A stretch of DNA of 32,498 nt from Ectocarpus siliculosus (GCA_000310025.1 FN649753.1:548624-581121); one strand, 5' to 3'; positions 9,663 through 21,947 are shown, numbered from the stretch's first letter. Program-made: numbers and translations. Notes: generated by a model from the sequence alone, not told the origin.

Positions 9663-12600
9663 TCAGCGACCAAGGCAGCGCCAAGAAGTGCATGCAAGGG
9701 GCATCTTTGAACGGCGCTGAAGTGTTCGGTTTTGAATTGGCAGCTGGGATTGGCAAAAGAGTACAAAAACAACGCACAGCAGCAGATTCCGCAGCAGCAG
9801 AAACATGGTAGACGCGACGTACCCTATACGCCCAACCGAAACACACACAAAAAAAAAAAACACGCGCAAACGATCGTCGTAACGCTGCAAACCAAAAACG
9901 CCTGCCAAGGACACAGCAACACCAATGACGTACTGCTGTACCGGCCATCCTCACCGTGAAGAAGTCGGTGCTCTTCACCGAGTGGTGGCAGCGGCCGGCC
10001 CGGGCGTCGTTCCGCGAGACGGAGCTGTGGCGGAGCATCACCAGGTGGGTGAACCGTCCCCTCTCCCCGTTGGCCAGCTGCAGCGTGAAGCTCACCCAGG
10101 ACCAGGGGTTGGGGATCTCCACGTTGACTTCCCACTTGCTTATGGTGTAGGTGCCGAACACCACCTTCGGAGACCCTTCCTGCTCGTGTGCGTTCGTTTC
10201 GCCGAGAAAATCGCAGCGTGAACAGGAACAGAACCGTCGGTTCGGCCGAGAGAGAGAGAGAGAAAAAAGAGTTGGGATGCCACAGAAATTCTCCTTTCTG
10301 GTGGTTTCCCCGAAGGTATGTTCGGTGTGTGTGGGCCCTCACTGGCCGGGCGGCGGGAATGCAAGCGCATCCTTTTCCACGAAACCAGAAAGATCTCCAC
10401 CGTGTGCACAACGAACGTCGTTGCTGGGAGTCCTTAATCACAGGCATCAATGAAACACGCGAACGGACAACAAAGCATCCTTGCAGCCTCCTCTGTGCAC
10501 AAGCAACAACGTTGTTCGGAATCTTGATAATACAGGCATCAATGCAACACGTGAGAGAACAACAAAGTATCCTTGTAGTCACTAAAAAACAATGCAAACG
10601 AAGCCCCCCCCCCCCCACATACACACAATACTTTTCCACTGCCTGCCCACACCTGCAGCATGCGGACGAAATCTTTGGGAGGCTCGTGGGTCAACGCATA
10701 CGCCACCCGCCCGTCTCCGAAGAATTTAAAGTATCGGTAGTAGGTCACCTGTGCTCGGGGGGAGAAGACACAGGCAAAAGCGAGTCGAGAGTGTGGGTAG
10801 CGGGGGGGGGGGGCAGGGTCAGACCGTCTTACAAAGTGCTGTGTAGCGACGAAGCCATTGCATGGGTGTCTTTTCAAAAGGAAGTCCAGCAACGACAAGA
10901 ACTGTGCAGCTCGGCGGGAGCTTTGAGCGCATGACAAGCACCACCTTCCTGTGGTCCACCAGCACAACAACAAAACCTCAGGACACCAAGGTCAATAAAA
11001 AAAGCAAAGCGCACGGAAACAAAAAATCCTCCTGTCCTGGGTTCATTCCCTATTGGCGTTCTTGCAAGCAATCTTCGATCGATCAAACGAACAGGTTAGA
11101 TTAGCTCACTTGAACAGCCCACCCACTCACCCTGAGAATCTTTCCAGGGGTCCATTCGGTACTCATGTCCCTTACAGGCTTCTTGAAGTACGTCGTCTTG
11201 AGGCTGCCCAAGTGCAACAGCCAGAGAGGTGCAATAGAAGGGGGCGGGGTAAGGGTCAGCAGCGGCACAGCAGCATACCCCCGTGTTTGGCTTGAGAGTG
11301 TTCCTGAGGCGGGGTTTATACAGATGTTGCAGCATCACTGACGAAGTTCGGCCGTTGTCCCGTACTGCCCCTCCTTTTCTTTGAAACGCTATGGCAGCAG
11401 CAGCTACACGGTCTGCTTGCCGTGCATGCTTGTACGGCATTGCGGCTGGAATGAAGAAGCCTCCAGGACTAAGCAAGTACAAGCACAACCCAATCAAATG
11501 TCAATTTTGAAACAAGTCGCCCCTCCCCCCCCACCCCTCGTTGTCGTTGACCCTTCTCCAAAAAGCCGGGTGGCAAAATGAACGTGCGTCTTCCTCAGTC
11601 TTTCCGCGCATTCCTCTCGAGGCTGAGCATCAAAATCTACAGCAAATGGATCCTCTCCCCACAGCTGAACCACCAACGAGGGTTTCCCATTTTCCCCAGC
11701 AGCTCGCTCTTTCATGGCACTTGCGTTCTCTCTCTCTAGGGAACCAGCGGAAAATCACCTAGGCCGTGGCAAGACAGGAACACGGGCAAACGGATCCCGA
11801 CCTACCTGTACAGGCCGGTGTCGCGGAGGCGCGGGCGGAACTTGAACATGCGCTGCCACGAGCGCCAGCGCTTGACGTTCAGCATCTTCTTGGCGGACTG
11901 CGAGCGGACGGCACGAGTCGCGTCGGCAAAACAGGCGGGGGAGGAGGCTAGATTTGAGTCTCGTCCGGCAGCGGACACAACGGACGGATGCCAACAACAA
12001 GACGCGGGCATTCAAAAGGAAAGGGTCGGATGAAAGAAGACAAGCTACGTACGTGCTTTCGTGTGCGGGGGGGTAATGGAAGGGCAGAAAGGGGAGGACG
12101 ACACATCAAGTCTTAGATGGTGTAAGGGAGAAGCTCCCACGATGCTATTTCCGTCTTTTGCTAGACCGTCTGCGAGTATCAGACGAAAAGTGGGCTACCT
12201 TTCCTTATTCTGGCCGCTAAAACGACATCCACGTGCTTGTCACCCGCTGTCATCGCAAAAGGCTACTGTTCTCACCCGACTGCAACCTCTCCTGGTGTTT
12301 CTTCGAATCATCTAATTTCCCGTCATCCCTCGCAGTTTGTACGTCGCACCCTTGGTATGAATAGCTGCGATGCGTGATTTCGAACAGACTTAAAATCTCT
12401 TTGCGATGCGGGCCTTAACAATCAAAGCGACAAGAATAGGGCGAATGCTTCCGCTATTGACCAACTTCTATCAATACATGTACGAATTCTAGGCGAATGT
12501 TCCAACACCAAACACGGGGGGGGGCGACTAGCGTTCGCTGGGACTCGAAGTCTCGATCCACCCGCTAGGAGGATTCGAGGTCTCCTCCTCAACCACTACG

Positions 12601-14197
12601 GAGGGGAAACTGTCACTCTAGTCGCGTTCCAAGCACTTTCTTACCTCTAAAAAATGACCCACTCGTTCTGTTGGCAGCGACATAAAATCCCAACCAAAAG
12701 AACATGTGTCTCTAAAACCGGGATCGCTGCTCAAGAGCTGACAAGGTCAACAAAAAGAAGACAAAAAAACACGCGGTAAACACATGCAGGTACCTGCGCC
12801 AGGTAAGTCCTTCGGCACAGCCCCTCGTACACGTTCTCGTGTCCCGGGAAGCTCCACCGAGAGCTCACGGCCCGGCACTCGAAGATGTCTTCCGGGTTCA
12901 GGAAGAGCATCGTGCGGTGCAGGATGTCGTCCGGCATCGTCAGGACGATGTCTGGCGGGAGCGGCGTCACCTCTTCCCCCTGTTCCTCATCCATCGCCGT
13001 TGCGATCTTCGGCAAGTGTTCGTTGTCGGCGGCGGCGGCGCCGACGTCCTCCTTTGCGACCCCCACCCTTACCCCGCCCTCGTACGCCTTCTTCGCCAGC
13101 TTATGGTCGTGTTCCTCCTCCTCCTCCTCCGCCGGCGTTTCCTGCGCACGATCGGTGGCGGCAGACCCATCACCGACGGCCCCCGTTGCAACCGGTATGA
13201 TCCCCCCGTCCTGAGTGACTACGAGCTCGACGTCGCCGTAGTCTTCCTCCTCTTCTACCTCACGGTCCTCCTCTTCCTGGGCAGTGGTAGAGCCGTCTCC
13301 GGCTGTCGCACCCGCGGCGGCAGCGCTCGATCCGCCGATAGGCTGCTGTCCAAGCGAGGACGCCGCCTCGTTATCCGCGGCAGCAGCGGCTTCGCCCTCT
13401 CCCTCCTCTCCCTCCACCGCGTTCGTCGCGAGGGCGTGGAAGCCGGTGTCAACGAAGCTTGCCTCGTCATCCTCCCTACCGCTACCTTCTAGGCTGGACG
13501 CGACACCGACAGGGCCACCGTCCTAAGCATAAGAGAGCAGACGGGGACCGGGGAACACGGGGAGGGAGGGAGATGTTCATCGTGCAGCCTCCAAACTGTG
13601 CCATGACATCGAACTGAAAAGAAGGCAGGACCTCGCCCACAGCACGTTAACCGTGGGACATGAAAAACGAAGACGAAACGGGGGTATATCACGACACACC
13701 CCTTGAGGGGGGCCGAAGCACACGCCGTTCCGGAAGCACACACCGACAACTTCGCGCACCCAACAAAACCGATCAAAAATAATCTCCTCGCTGCCGTACC
13801 CAATTCCATCGAGCTAAGCTTGCTGAGTAGAACAAAACAACAAAAGAATGGACTGCGAGTAGAACACGCGGTTAAAAATTGCTCACACCTGTCGGCTCTC
13901 TCGGAGGGCCTCTTGCAGCTGCCTCTCCGCCTGCCAGTCTCCCGCTCTCATGCCCGCAAGGCGAGCGGCGTCTTTCCCTTCGCGGGCGGTCATCTGCTCC
14001 CACAGGGTGTTGCCCACACCACTGCCGTCGCCGAGGTTGCCGTCGTCCGCTACCTGGCTGCTGGTTGCTGTGTCGTCGTTGCCGGCGGCCTTTGCGGTGC
14101 CTTCGGCGCCTGCGTTGGGTCGGCCACGTACATGGGCGCCGTGAGACCTTTGTAGCTCCCACCACATCCCATGAGCATTCTTACTTCTCGGGGTCAT
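9663..14197 (-). CDS. FBXO9: F-box protein of the FBXO9/Hrt3 family
   Basis: Exons by phase and splice signals: 14197-13889, 13522-12794, 11897-11806, 11203-11131, 10748-10653, 10179-9955, and a tentative last exon 9743-9663. The F-box sits at the end of exon 2 (MPDDILHRTMLFLNPEDIF). After it come the conserved FBXO9 elements: WRSWQRMFKFRPRLRDTGLY, LKTTYFKKPVRDM, VTYYRYFKFFGDGRVAYAL, and VFGTYTISKWEVNVEIP with FTHLVMLRHSSVS. FBXO9 proteins are substrate receptors of SCF (Skp1-Cullin1) ubiquitin ligases. Residues before the F-box are very acidic and Ala/Glu-rich; I do not see the N-terminal TPR of the animal protein. The start is uncertain (ATG at 14197 or 14167, or an upstream exon), and the C-terminal exon is uncertain. 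The core from exon 2 to exon 6 is secure. Confidence 0.85.
12525..12606 (-). pseudogene. tRNA-Ser(CGA)-like relic
   Basis: On the minus strand a D-arm-like GTAGTGGTTGAGG is followed by GAGGA-GACCTCGAA-TCCTC, which resembles a Ser(CGA) anticodon arm but has a 9-nt loop. A B-box-like ACTTCGAGTCCC comes next. I could not close a proper acceptor stem. It lies inside intron 2 of the FBXO9-like gene. It may be a decayed tRNA or the head of a tRNA-derived SINE. Confidence 0.35.
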
Positions 14198-16204
14198 CAA
14201 TGGTGCAGGCACATAATTGTTCTCGAAAGTCTACGTCATGTGCACCGTTACGGTTACGTGCCTCAGACACGGTAACGGTTTGCGAGAGAGCGCGGGGTTG
14301 TTGGTCGAGAGGGGCGCGACACATCACGATAGGTTACACAGCGGGTCCCGCAAGTTGAGGCGTTGACCTGTGATCCAAATGTACCAAGGGGTTTTTACCG
14401 CCGTCAGGCGGTGTGCGGTACCGGTATACCGCCGTTTTACCACCGTTTTTTGGTTTCACCGCCACCGCCAAAGTCGATACCGCCGAAACAAGAAAACATG
14501 GCCAACCGCCAACACAATACCGCCGTATGGCGTTACCGCCAAAAAACGCATTACCGCCTACCGCCACAACAGTTACCGCAATATGGCAATACCGCCGAAA
14601 AGTTACCGCCATACAGTTACATCACCGCCTTGTCTCGCCTGTAATACAATCGAAGTGCAAGTCAGGGATTCGAGTCCAGGTGTGGACTTGTTTCCCCCCC
14701 CGTTTCTTTTTCATTAATTTGGTCTTTTTTTGGTTCTTCTGGAGTTACAGCAGTGTGGTTCGGGTTCGTTTTCGGGACAACCGTTCGATACAATGTTGAG
14801 TGGGCGGGGAGATGTGGACGCATGGGGCACGGGAGGCGTACACACCACAACCTGCTCCACGCCTAGCGTGGTCCAGCAGAACAATGAGCTCTACAGACGA
14901 GAAGACCAGCTACCATCTAACACCGGTGATGAGTTGGCTTTGCAGCAAAACCCGGTTCGGGGGATCCAGCAGATGAGAGCTCGCCGTCGGCGTTGCAAGC
15001 ACGTCGATTTTAAGACCTCCGCCAATAAGATGCCACGAATGATCGCGTAGATCGTGCCGCGCAGGCGACGTAATTTTCAATTTTCACGCAGTGTACTATC
15101 TGTGGGGTCACCAGTGCTCTGTAGATAACGCACATATTTAAAGACCTGGTATCTGCGGATCATTCCCGGCACGCGCGCACAAGGGTTTCCTCGGTAACGG
15201 TTTTTAGGCGGCCACGTTTTCGGTGGTGATGCTATTCGGCGGTAACTGTTTTGGCGGTAGGAGGTAATGCGCTCTTTGGTGGTTGTATCTACTTCGGCGG
15301 AGGCGGTAAAACGTGGCAAAACGGCGGATTACCGAAACCGCCGACAAACGGCGGTAACCAAAAAACGGTGGCAAAATTGCGGTAATTTCGGCAATATGTG
15401 TGTGGGGCAACACTTGTCTTCCCACGACCTCAGTAGTAGCGGTGACGCCTCCCGTTCTCCTACAGTGCCGTAGCAGACAGCGTGCGCTACGTGTTGACTC
15501 TCTCACACGAGTGGCGCGCTGCTGTAAATACTAACACTCCCTGCTTGCTTTCCCTGAGTCACGCGCGAGATGCCCGAGCAATCATGCTGACAGTCTCGAA
15601 AACAGCAGGTCCCTTGCGTTCTGGCGCGACTGACTATCAGCCTTCGTTTGAGCGAATTCAAGCGGTGTTGAAATTGATGTCGTTTATACCACGTACAAGG
15701 AGAATGAGGGCGCACACACAGCAGCATGCCCTCTCTCTCGTGAGGCCATTTGTCACGACCTGCAACACTGCTACACGTGCGTCGTACGTCGAACTTCATC
15801 TCCGAAGGTACTACAGCTGTAGGAAATAATCTCATTAGAGACAAGAACGTCTTGCCACAGACCCACCATTCTGCTTCGCTCCAGTCACCACGCCACCCTT
15901 TGGTATTCCATGGCTTCGCGAGGACCCCTTCTTGCTTTCTGCCATGTCTCTCGTGGTGATGTAGTGTGGGATTGGTCTCGAAGGTGGGTGAAGGTGGTCT
16001 CGACGTCTCGCTCGACTTGCCTCGGGGTGACGTGATTTGGTACGTTATGCATCTGCGTCGCCCCATTAGGTTCTGGGGTACCCGTTCGGGATAGTTTTAC
16101 ATCCTGAATTCACGCCGCAGTGTGAGACATCAGACTAATACTCTGCTGTTGTACATACACAACCACTTTTAGAGCTTTGGTATCGTCAGCGGTGTCGTTG
16201 CAGC
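14198..16204. other. Divergent intergenic region
   Basis: This lies between the starts of the FBXO9-like gene (minus) and ADAT1 (plus), so both promoters should be here. I see no clear TATA box. A short inverted repeat ACCGTTAC ... GTAACGGT lies near 14245-14279. A foldback repeat occupies about 14390-15395. The remainder, 15400-16204, shows nothing I can name. Confidence 0.5.
14390..15395. mobile_element. Foldback element rich in TACCGCC / GGCGGTA
   Basis: The left arm, about 14390-14640, carries a dozen or so TACCGCC-like heptamers. The right arm, about 15190-15395, is its diverged inverted copy. Shared blocks include CCACCGTTTTTTGGTT and GCATTACC-CCTACCGCCA-AACAGTTACCG. The centre of about 550 bp has no transposase-like ORF. 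A B-box-like GGATTCGAGTCC occurs at about 14669. I cannot define exact ends or a target duplication. It reads as an old non-autonomous foldback transposon. Confidence 0.65.
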
Positions 16205-19200
16205 ATGCTGCTGGGCGATCGCGTCGCCTCGGCTGTGGTTGAGCAGTTCGACAATCTCAAGTCTCGTGGGAAGCCCCAAGGGAAAGAGTGGACCGTTTTG
16301 GCTGGCATTGTGGCCCAGGACACGCGGGTGAGCTACACGACAGCAGTACAACTGCTGTTGCAGACACTTCGTGTGTAGCCCCAACAGCGCATGCCCAGAC
16401 AGGGAACGCGTTCAGGGCCAAGAAAAAGGAAACACGCCCACTGAACCTTTGCGCAACCCCAGCAGTACGTCCTCGTTCGAGCAGAGAAAATCCCGTGGTC
16501 TACGTAGTCTATGGTGGAGTGCCTCGAGACGACCTCTGCTGGTGTGGTTGGCGGCCTACTGCTGCTGTATTCCCGACCGCATGCCATCTCACGCATCTGA
16601 CACTTGTTGCTGGCTGAGATTGGTGCGGTGGACGCCCTTGCTATCCTGCTCGATCGTACGTCACCACCATGCCCAAACCCAAGCCTGCAACGTACGGGAT
16701 GGACGTCCATCCGAGGTTCAAACCCTTCCCAACCTCGCCCACCCGACCACACGCTCGTTACCAACACCACCAGACAGAGTGCTGCACCGCTGTGGCTGGG
16801 GCCAACTCTTCTCCTTGCTCTTGTCTGCGAGTAATCAGCCTCGCCACTGGGAATAAGTGCGTCGGGAGGGACAAGATTCCCGATGACGGGTCGGTCGTGC
16901 ACGACTCCCACGCAGAGGTATGCATGCACAGCAGCAGCGCTTGGTATCATGCTTGTACGTGCACCAAAATGCGTTCTAGGTTCTATGTAGGCCACCTCGC
17001 TCGACAGGGAGCCCTTTCAATCTTTTGGCGCTTGTTGAACTACTCGTCAGCGAAGGGCGAAGCGACATTTGCCGCGCGTGGGGGTTTTCGTTAAGGGAAA
17101 TGGACAAAAGTGGGTATACCCACGCCATTCTCGGACAAAAGTGGGTACTCGAAAATCCGGCGCGCGCGCCCTCCATAGGCGACCCCCAAACGACTCAAAA
17201 CCCCATTCTGACACCTGGGCGACACAGCCAGGGACCACATCGCTGTGGGTATACCCAGCGGCGTCAACTAATTTTTTCATGTACCCACTTGTGTCTATAG
17301 TTTGACCCACTTTTGTCCAAATTGTACCCACTTTTGTCCACTTACGGACAGCGGAAATCGAGCGGAAATCGACCTCCACGTCACCGTACGGTAGAACATC
17401 GACTGGCCTCGGAACGTCTCAGAATCTCCCAACACCGAATCCATGGCATCTCTCCTATCCATCGCTACTGACTGCGGACCGACCGCGGGATATCGGGTCG
17501 GATTTGCACTTCGTATGTACATGTCCAGGGTGTGATGTACATACATGTAGTGCATATGAATACCTTTAACATCACGTAGTAGTTGGGTGGTAAACTGCCT
17601 CGACCTGCTGCTGCTGCCCTCACGAGTCGGTGTGCACTCGTAGTGGTGGTCGGTGTTTTTTTGTGTGTGTGGCGCGTGTGTGTGTCTGTGTTGCTATATG
17701 CGCGTCTTTTTGTCCTGTATGTGCGCCCGTTGGTTTTGTTGTCCGTTGTGTGTCACGCATTTATTTGTGGCATGCCGTTAGTGCGCTGCTTGCCGGACTT
17801 GCGGCGGGTATCTTCCCGTGCCTGGTATCTTCCCGTGCCGGTACCGAAGGGGTCTGGCATGTTTCTGATATGTTCCTCCGCGGTCGGTCCGCAGTCGGCA
17901 GCCATGGATAGGAGAGATGCCATGGATTCGGTGTTGGGAGATTCTGAGACGTTCCGAGGCCAGTCGATGTTCTACCGTGCGGTGACGTGGAGGTCGATTT
18001 CCGCTCGATTTCCGCTGTCCGTAAGTGGACAAAAGTGGGTACAGTTTGGACAAAAGTGGGTCAAACTATAGACACAAGTGGGTACATGAAAAAATTAGTT
18101 GACGCCGCTGGGTATACCCACAGCGATGTCGGACAGAAGTGGGCACTCTGGTGAGGCCTTGCGCGCCTCGGCGGTATTAGGGCCAAAGGTGTGCCTGAAA
18201 GTGGGGAAAAATCGATGCCCGTGCTGTGTATGGTCCCTGGCTGTGTCGCCCAGGTGTCAGAATGGTGTTTTGAGTCGTTTGGGGGTCGCCTATGGAGGGC
18301 GCACGCGCCGGATTTTCGAGTACCCACTTTTGTCCGAGAATGGCGTGGGTGTACCCACTTTTTTCCATTTCCCTTTCGTTAATGTGTTGGCGGACACGCA
18401 AAACGCAACTGCTTGCGTGGGAGACAGGACATGTTCGGAACAAAGCAGCAACCTCAAGTGAAGTACAGCGCCTGCGTGACGTAGCGCATATTCTTACAAG
18501 CAACGACGGGTTCAATGTTACCATCCTTCGTTGCTCAGCATTTCTCTTGTTTATGTACTCCAGGATCTTTGCCGGACGAGGTTTCTCGTACGCAAATGAG
18601 TATACGTATATCTCTTCCTGTTCTCTTTTTCTCGCTCATGTGCGGGGCAATGTAGGTGCTCGCCCGACGTGCGCTTTTGCTGCGTCTTTGGAGAGAGCTG
18701 CACCTACGGGTATCATCCGCAGCTGGGCGGCAACAAGATGTCACGATCGACGAACGCAAGGGAGGAGGGACTCCATGTAACAGCGGCCGGTCCGACGGAC
18801 GTTCAACGCCATCATCGTCGACTACAGCTGCAACGGTGGATGCACACCCACAACCTCCGCTGTACGGCGGGGTCCTACCTGGAGAGGACGATGGGAGAAT
18901 CCTCCTGTTGGAGCGGAGCCCACAAGCTACAGATGCCGGAGCTTGCATCTCCTGGAGGTTAAAGCCTTACATCCGCCTGCACTTGTACATCAGCGATGCG
19001 CCCTGCGGGGACGCTTCCATCTACGAGCAGAAGAGGCAAGCGCCAAACGTTGGCGGCGGGGGTAGCGCTAGATGCGGGGGTGGTGACGGTGATCCTGGCA
19101 ACGACAGCAGTTGGGACGATGCGCCGCGCTCTACTCCTCTGGCAGGCAGTCGGAGCGATGGCGAGAGGCGGGGGCGGGGCGATGCCGACCGCGGCGATGC

Positions 19201-21938
19201 CAAACGAGCTCGTTGCGCGGTGGCGATTGCTGGCTTAAGTGATGCTGTCGCGCCATCACCCCGGCCTGATCTGCCACTGGATGAAGAACGGAGCTGCTCC
19301 GCGGCGAGCTTGAACCCGTTGGACTGCAAACCCCGGGAACCGGAGGTAAGAGTTGGCGAAAAACTCTCAGGACAAGGACAAAACATGGGTGCAGAAACGA
19401 TGACCTTTACCGGAGCCAAGATCATAGCCGCTGTGAAAGAAAGAGGGGCTCCAGACCGCAGCTTCAGTGCATACGGAAACGAAGAGGGGGGCAAAGCGGC
19501 GACGGCGGACCTCGTGCTGCGCATCGACCGGGAGCAGGAGCAACAGGTGGGCGCGCTGAGGATCAAGTCTAGCCGGAGCAACATTTCGGAGGAAGGGCGG
19601 ACGATGTCCATGTCCTGCAGCGACAAGCTGGCGAAGTGGGCCTTCCTGGGTGTGCAGGTGCGTGAGATGCTTGCTCTTGTCTTCTTGTCATGGTGAGCGA
19701 CTCGCAGTGTATGGATGCTGCCCTATTAAAACCCTTCAATATTGTATGCGCTTGTTGGTGCCTTTGTTCTGGGTGTTGCTTTTCGCGTCAATCCCCATCC
19801 TTTCCAGCAACGAAACTCGATGAACGTATCATGCCAACAATCCAACTCCTGTTCCTTGGTTCGACCAATAACTCAACCCTCAACGACGAACGCTCTCCCC
19901 CCCCTTTGCCCATCCCTAGTGTTCCGAACAATGCTGCGAACATCCTCTTCTTGGCGGTACGTCCCACCTCCCACTTGCTCGCCAATTCCATCCACCCCCA
20001 GCCAGGTGAAAAAAGTAGGTGATGGTGCTATCCCCCCCATTCTTCAATTTCCCGCGCTCACCCGGACGCTGTCCAACGTCATTGCGTTTCATGCTGAAAC
20101 GGTTGGAAATCACTCGCTCTTGTCTCGTCGGAAAATCTATCTGACAGGGAGGATTGTTGGCTTCGTGGGTGGAGCCGATCTTCCTTTCCTCCATCGTCAT
20201 CAGCGCGGACCCGCGCACGGACGGCCCAGCCCCGCTCGCATCGGCGCTGACGAGAGCGATTCCCGGCAGGGCGGCGTTGGCCAACCGCCGCTCGTCGTTC
20301 GACGGTACGACGGGGACGGTGGGCGGGGAGGAGCATCTTTCTCACCCACCGATGCCGCGGGAGGAGGAGGAGGAGAGGATGGCAGTCTTCGTATCCGAAG
20401 TCACGTTCGCGAGATCAAAGGCGCAGGTCTGTTCGCTGCATTGGCAGGCAGGGGCCGGGGTCGAAGTCAATGTCTTGTCTCGCCAACGTAGAATTTTGGC
20501 AGTCAACGGATTTTGTGAGGCAGGCTTGCCTTTCCGCGCATCGTTGCGGGAATCGTTTGTGTGTATCATGCATGAAGCGTATATTTTTCTCTCCCGGTTG
20601 GGTTGCGTTGTACACCGTGCAACTGAACAACACACAGCACATTGATTGCCTGTTCGGCTCCAGACGTGTTTCTGGGGAGGCTTATATGATGGAACGGTAG
20701 ATCGACACGCCAATAGCGATTTATGTCAGAGCAAGTGCTCTCTCTCTCCAGTTTGCCCCTGTCTGATGTCATTGCCTGCAGCAGGGTGGTATATCTTTTT
20801 CCCGCATGAAATCTCGGTAACCGTAACCCGCGCACCCGCACCGGTCGGTACGCTACACAGTCGGAGCAGCGAGTGTTCGACGACGAAGGGTCATGTTCTT
20901 CAACAAGCGGCGTTGGTTCACCCGGCTCTATTACCCCCGCGAAAGCAACGGTATCATCGGTTAAAGCATCCCCGTCGATCGCTGATGCCTCCATCGCTGC
21001 CGGTTCTGCTAGACAACGCATGCCGGGGGACAACGACAGGAGCGGTCGTGAGACCAGCCAGGGAACCAGGTCGGACAACAGCATCATCGGCAAGCGATCC
21101 CGTCGTGATCGCAAGCCGAAGAAGGTAGTGCCGAGCGGAACCTCCCTCAACTGGATCGAAGGGCTAGGTACAGGGAGAGGGACCGGGCCCGGCGGGGGAG
21201 ACACAGCTAGGATCCAGGCAGAGGTGACCTTATCCGCCACGGGAAGGATGCAGGGAGCGGTGTCAAAGGGCGTGCTGACGCTACGGACCAGGTATGCGCT
21301 GCTGCGGTTGATGTTGATGTTGATGTTGGTGGTGGTGGTGGTGGTGGTGGTGGTGATTGCGAGTGCATGGTTGTTTTTTGTTGTTGCTGTTCTTGATACT
21401 CCCGCCGTAAAACCTCTGTTTGCAAACACAACACGCCTGTCTGTGGGTGGGTGTCATGAGGCATGGGTGTTGACCTTGTTCTTGCTAGATCTCTGTCAAC
21501 TAGCTATCCCCGAACTATCTTCGACCATCTTCTCCGTTGCTCCTCTCGTCTTACATTTTTGACAGATCCCGCTTGTGCCGCGCACGGTTACTCGAGGCCG
21601 CCAATCTCGTCGCACGGGCGTACCTCCCTCAAAGAGCACCCATGTGTGACCACCACTACAGCGACATCGAAGGTACAGGAGAGGAGACGGAAACGGTACA
21701 AGCAGGGGAAGGCGCATCAGGGAGCGAGGGGCCAGAAAGCGGAGGACGCTCGTATTGGCGGCTGAAGCAGGCCAGTCGTGCCTACCGCGTGCGACGGGAG
21801 GCGATGCTGTCCACGCCGACTTTCAGGGCGTGGCTGGTCGGGGGGAAAGACAAGCAGAGATTCGCGGTCGACGAACGGACCGGCGTGGTGCTCCTCGCGA
21901 AGGCTCCCGCCTCCCGGCCGCCGCCGACCCGGTCTTGA
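16205..21938 (+). CDS. ADAT1: tRNA-specific adenosine deaminase 1 (Tad1/ADAT1)
   Basis: ADAT1 deaminates A37 of tRNA-Ala to inosine. Exons: 16205-16327; one ending at 16917; 18656-19657; 20148-20426; 20861 or 20870 to 21291; and 21566-21938 (stop TGA). The start region (RGKPQGKEWTVLAGIV) and ATGNKCVGRDKIP are typical of the family. Zinc and catalytic residues are all present: HAE in VHDSHAE, PCGDAS, and the cysteine of SMSCSDK; FTGAK also fits. Later blocks LSSIVISADP, VVPSGTSLNW and the C-terminal helices (YWRLKQASRAYRVRREAML) complete the A_deamin fold. A Gly/Asp/Arg-rich insert separates PCGD from FTGAK. The exon 1 to exon 2 junction is unresolved, because no canonical acceptor matches the phase; a small extra exon is likely. 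The intron 16918-18655 holds a 1.28-kb transposon. Confidence 0.9.
17086..18382. mobile_element. Mutator-like foldback element, copy 1, with 9-bp target duplication
   Basis: The element is 17095-18373 (1,279 bp). It begins GGGAAATGG and ends CCATTTCCC. Perfect 9-bp direct repeats TTTCGTTAA flank it at 17086-17094 and 18374-18382. Long inverted arms (about 17095-17488 and 17878-18373) contain several GACAAAAGTGGGT motifs and the palindrome GTGGGTATACCCAC. The left arm lacks about 115 bp present in the right arm, so the arms are asymmetric. The centre has no transposase. A 9-bp duplication with long terminal inverted repeats is typical of the Mutator (MULE) superfamily. It lies in the ADAT1 intron between the HAE exon and the following VLARR exon. 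Confidence 0.92.
21308..21353. repeat. (GTTGAT)n / (GGT)n microsatellite
   Basis: A run of GTTGAT followed by GGT units just downstream of the donor at 21291, within the last intron of ADAT1. Confidence 0.9.
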
Positions 21939-21947
21939 ACAAGTTGA

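Noticed and set aside
9388-9954. Continuation of the FBXO9-like exon 6 reading frame to 9388
   Set aside because: It would need readthrough of a good donor (ACG|GTGAGG) and gives a low-complexity tail. An alternative splice into the frame with PFKDAPCMHF at about 9675-9710 could not be excluded.
12839-13492. 217-codon plus-strand ORF
   Set aside because: It is the antisense shadow of F-box exon 2, whose acidic repeats keep the opposite frames open.
17583-18071. 162-codon ORF in the foldback element, with a similar one at 29159-29755
   Set aside because: It lies in the inverted arm and its likeness to the other copy is explained by arm homology; there is no transposase motif.
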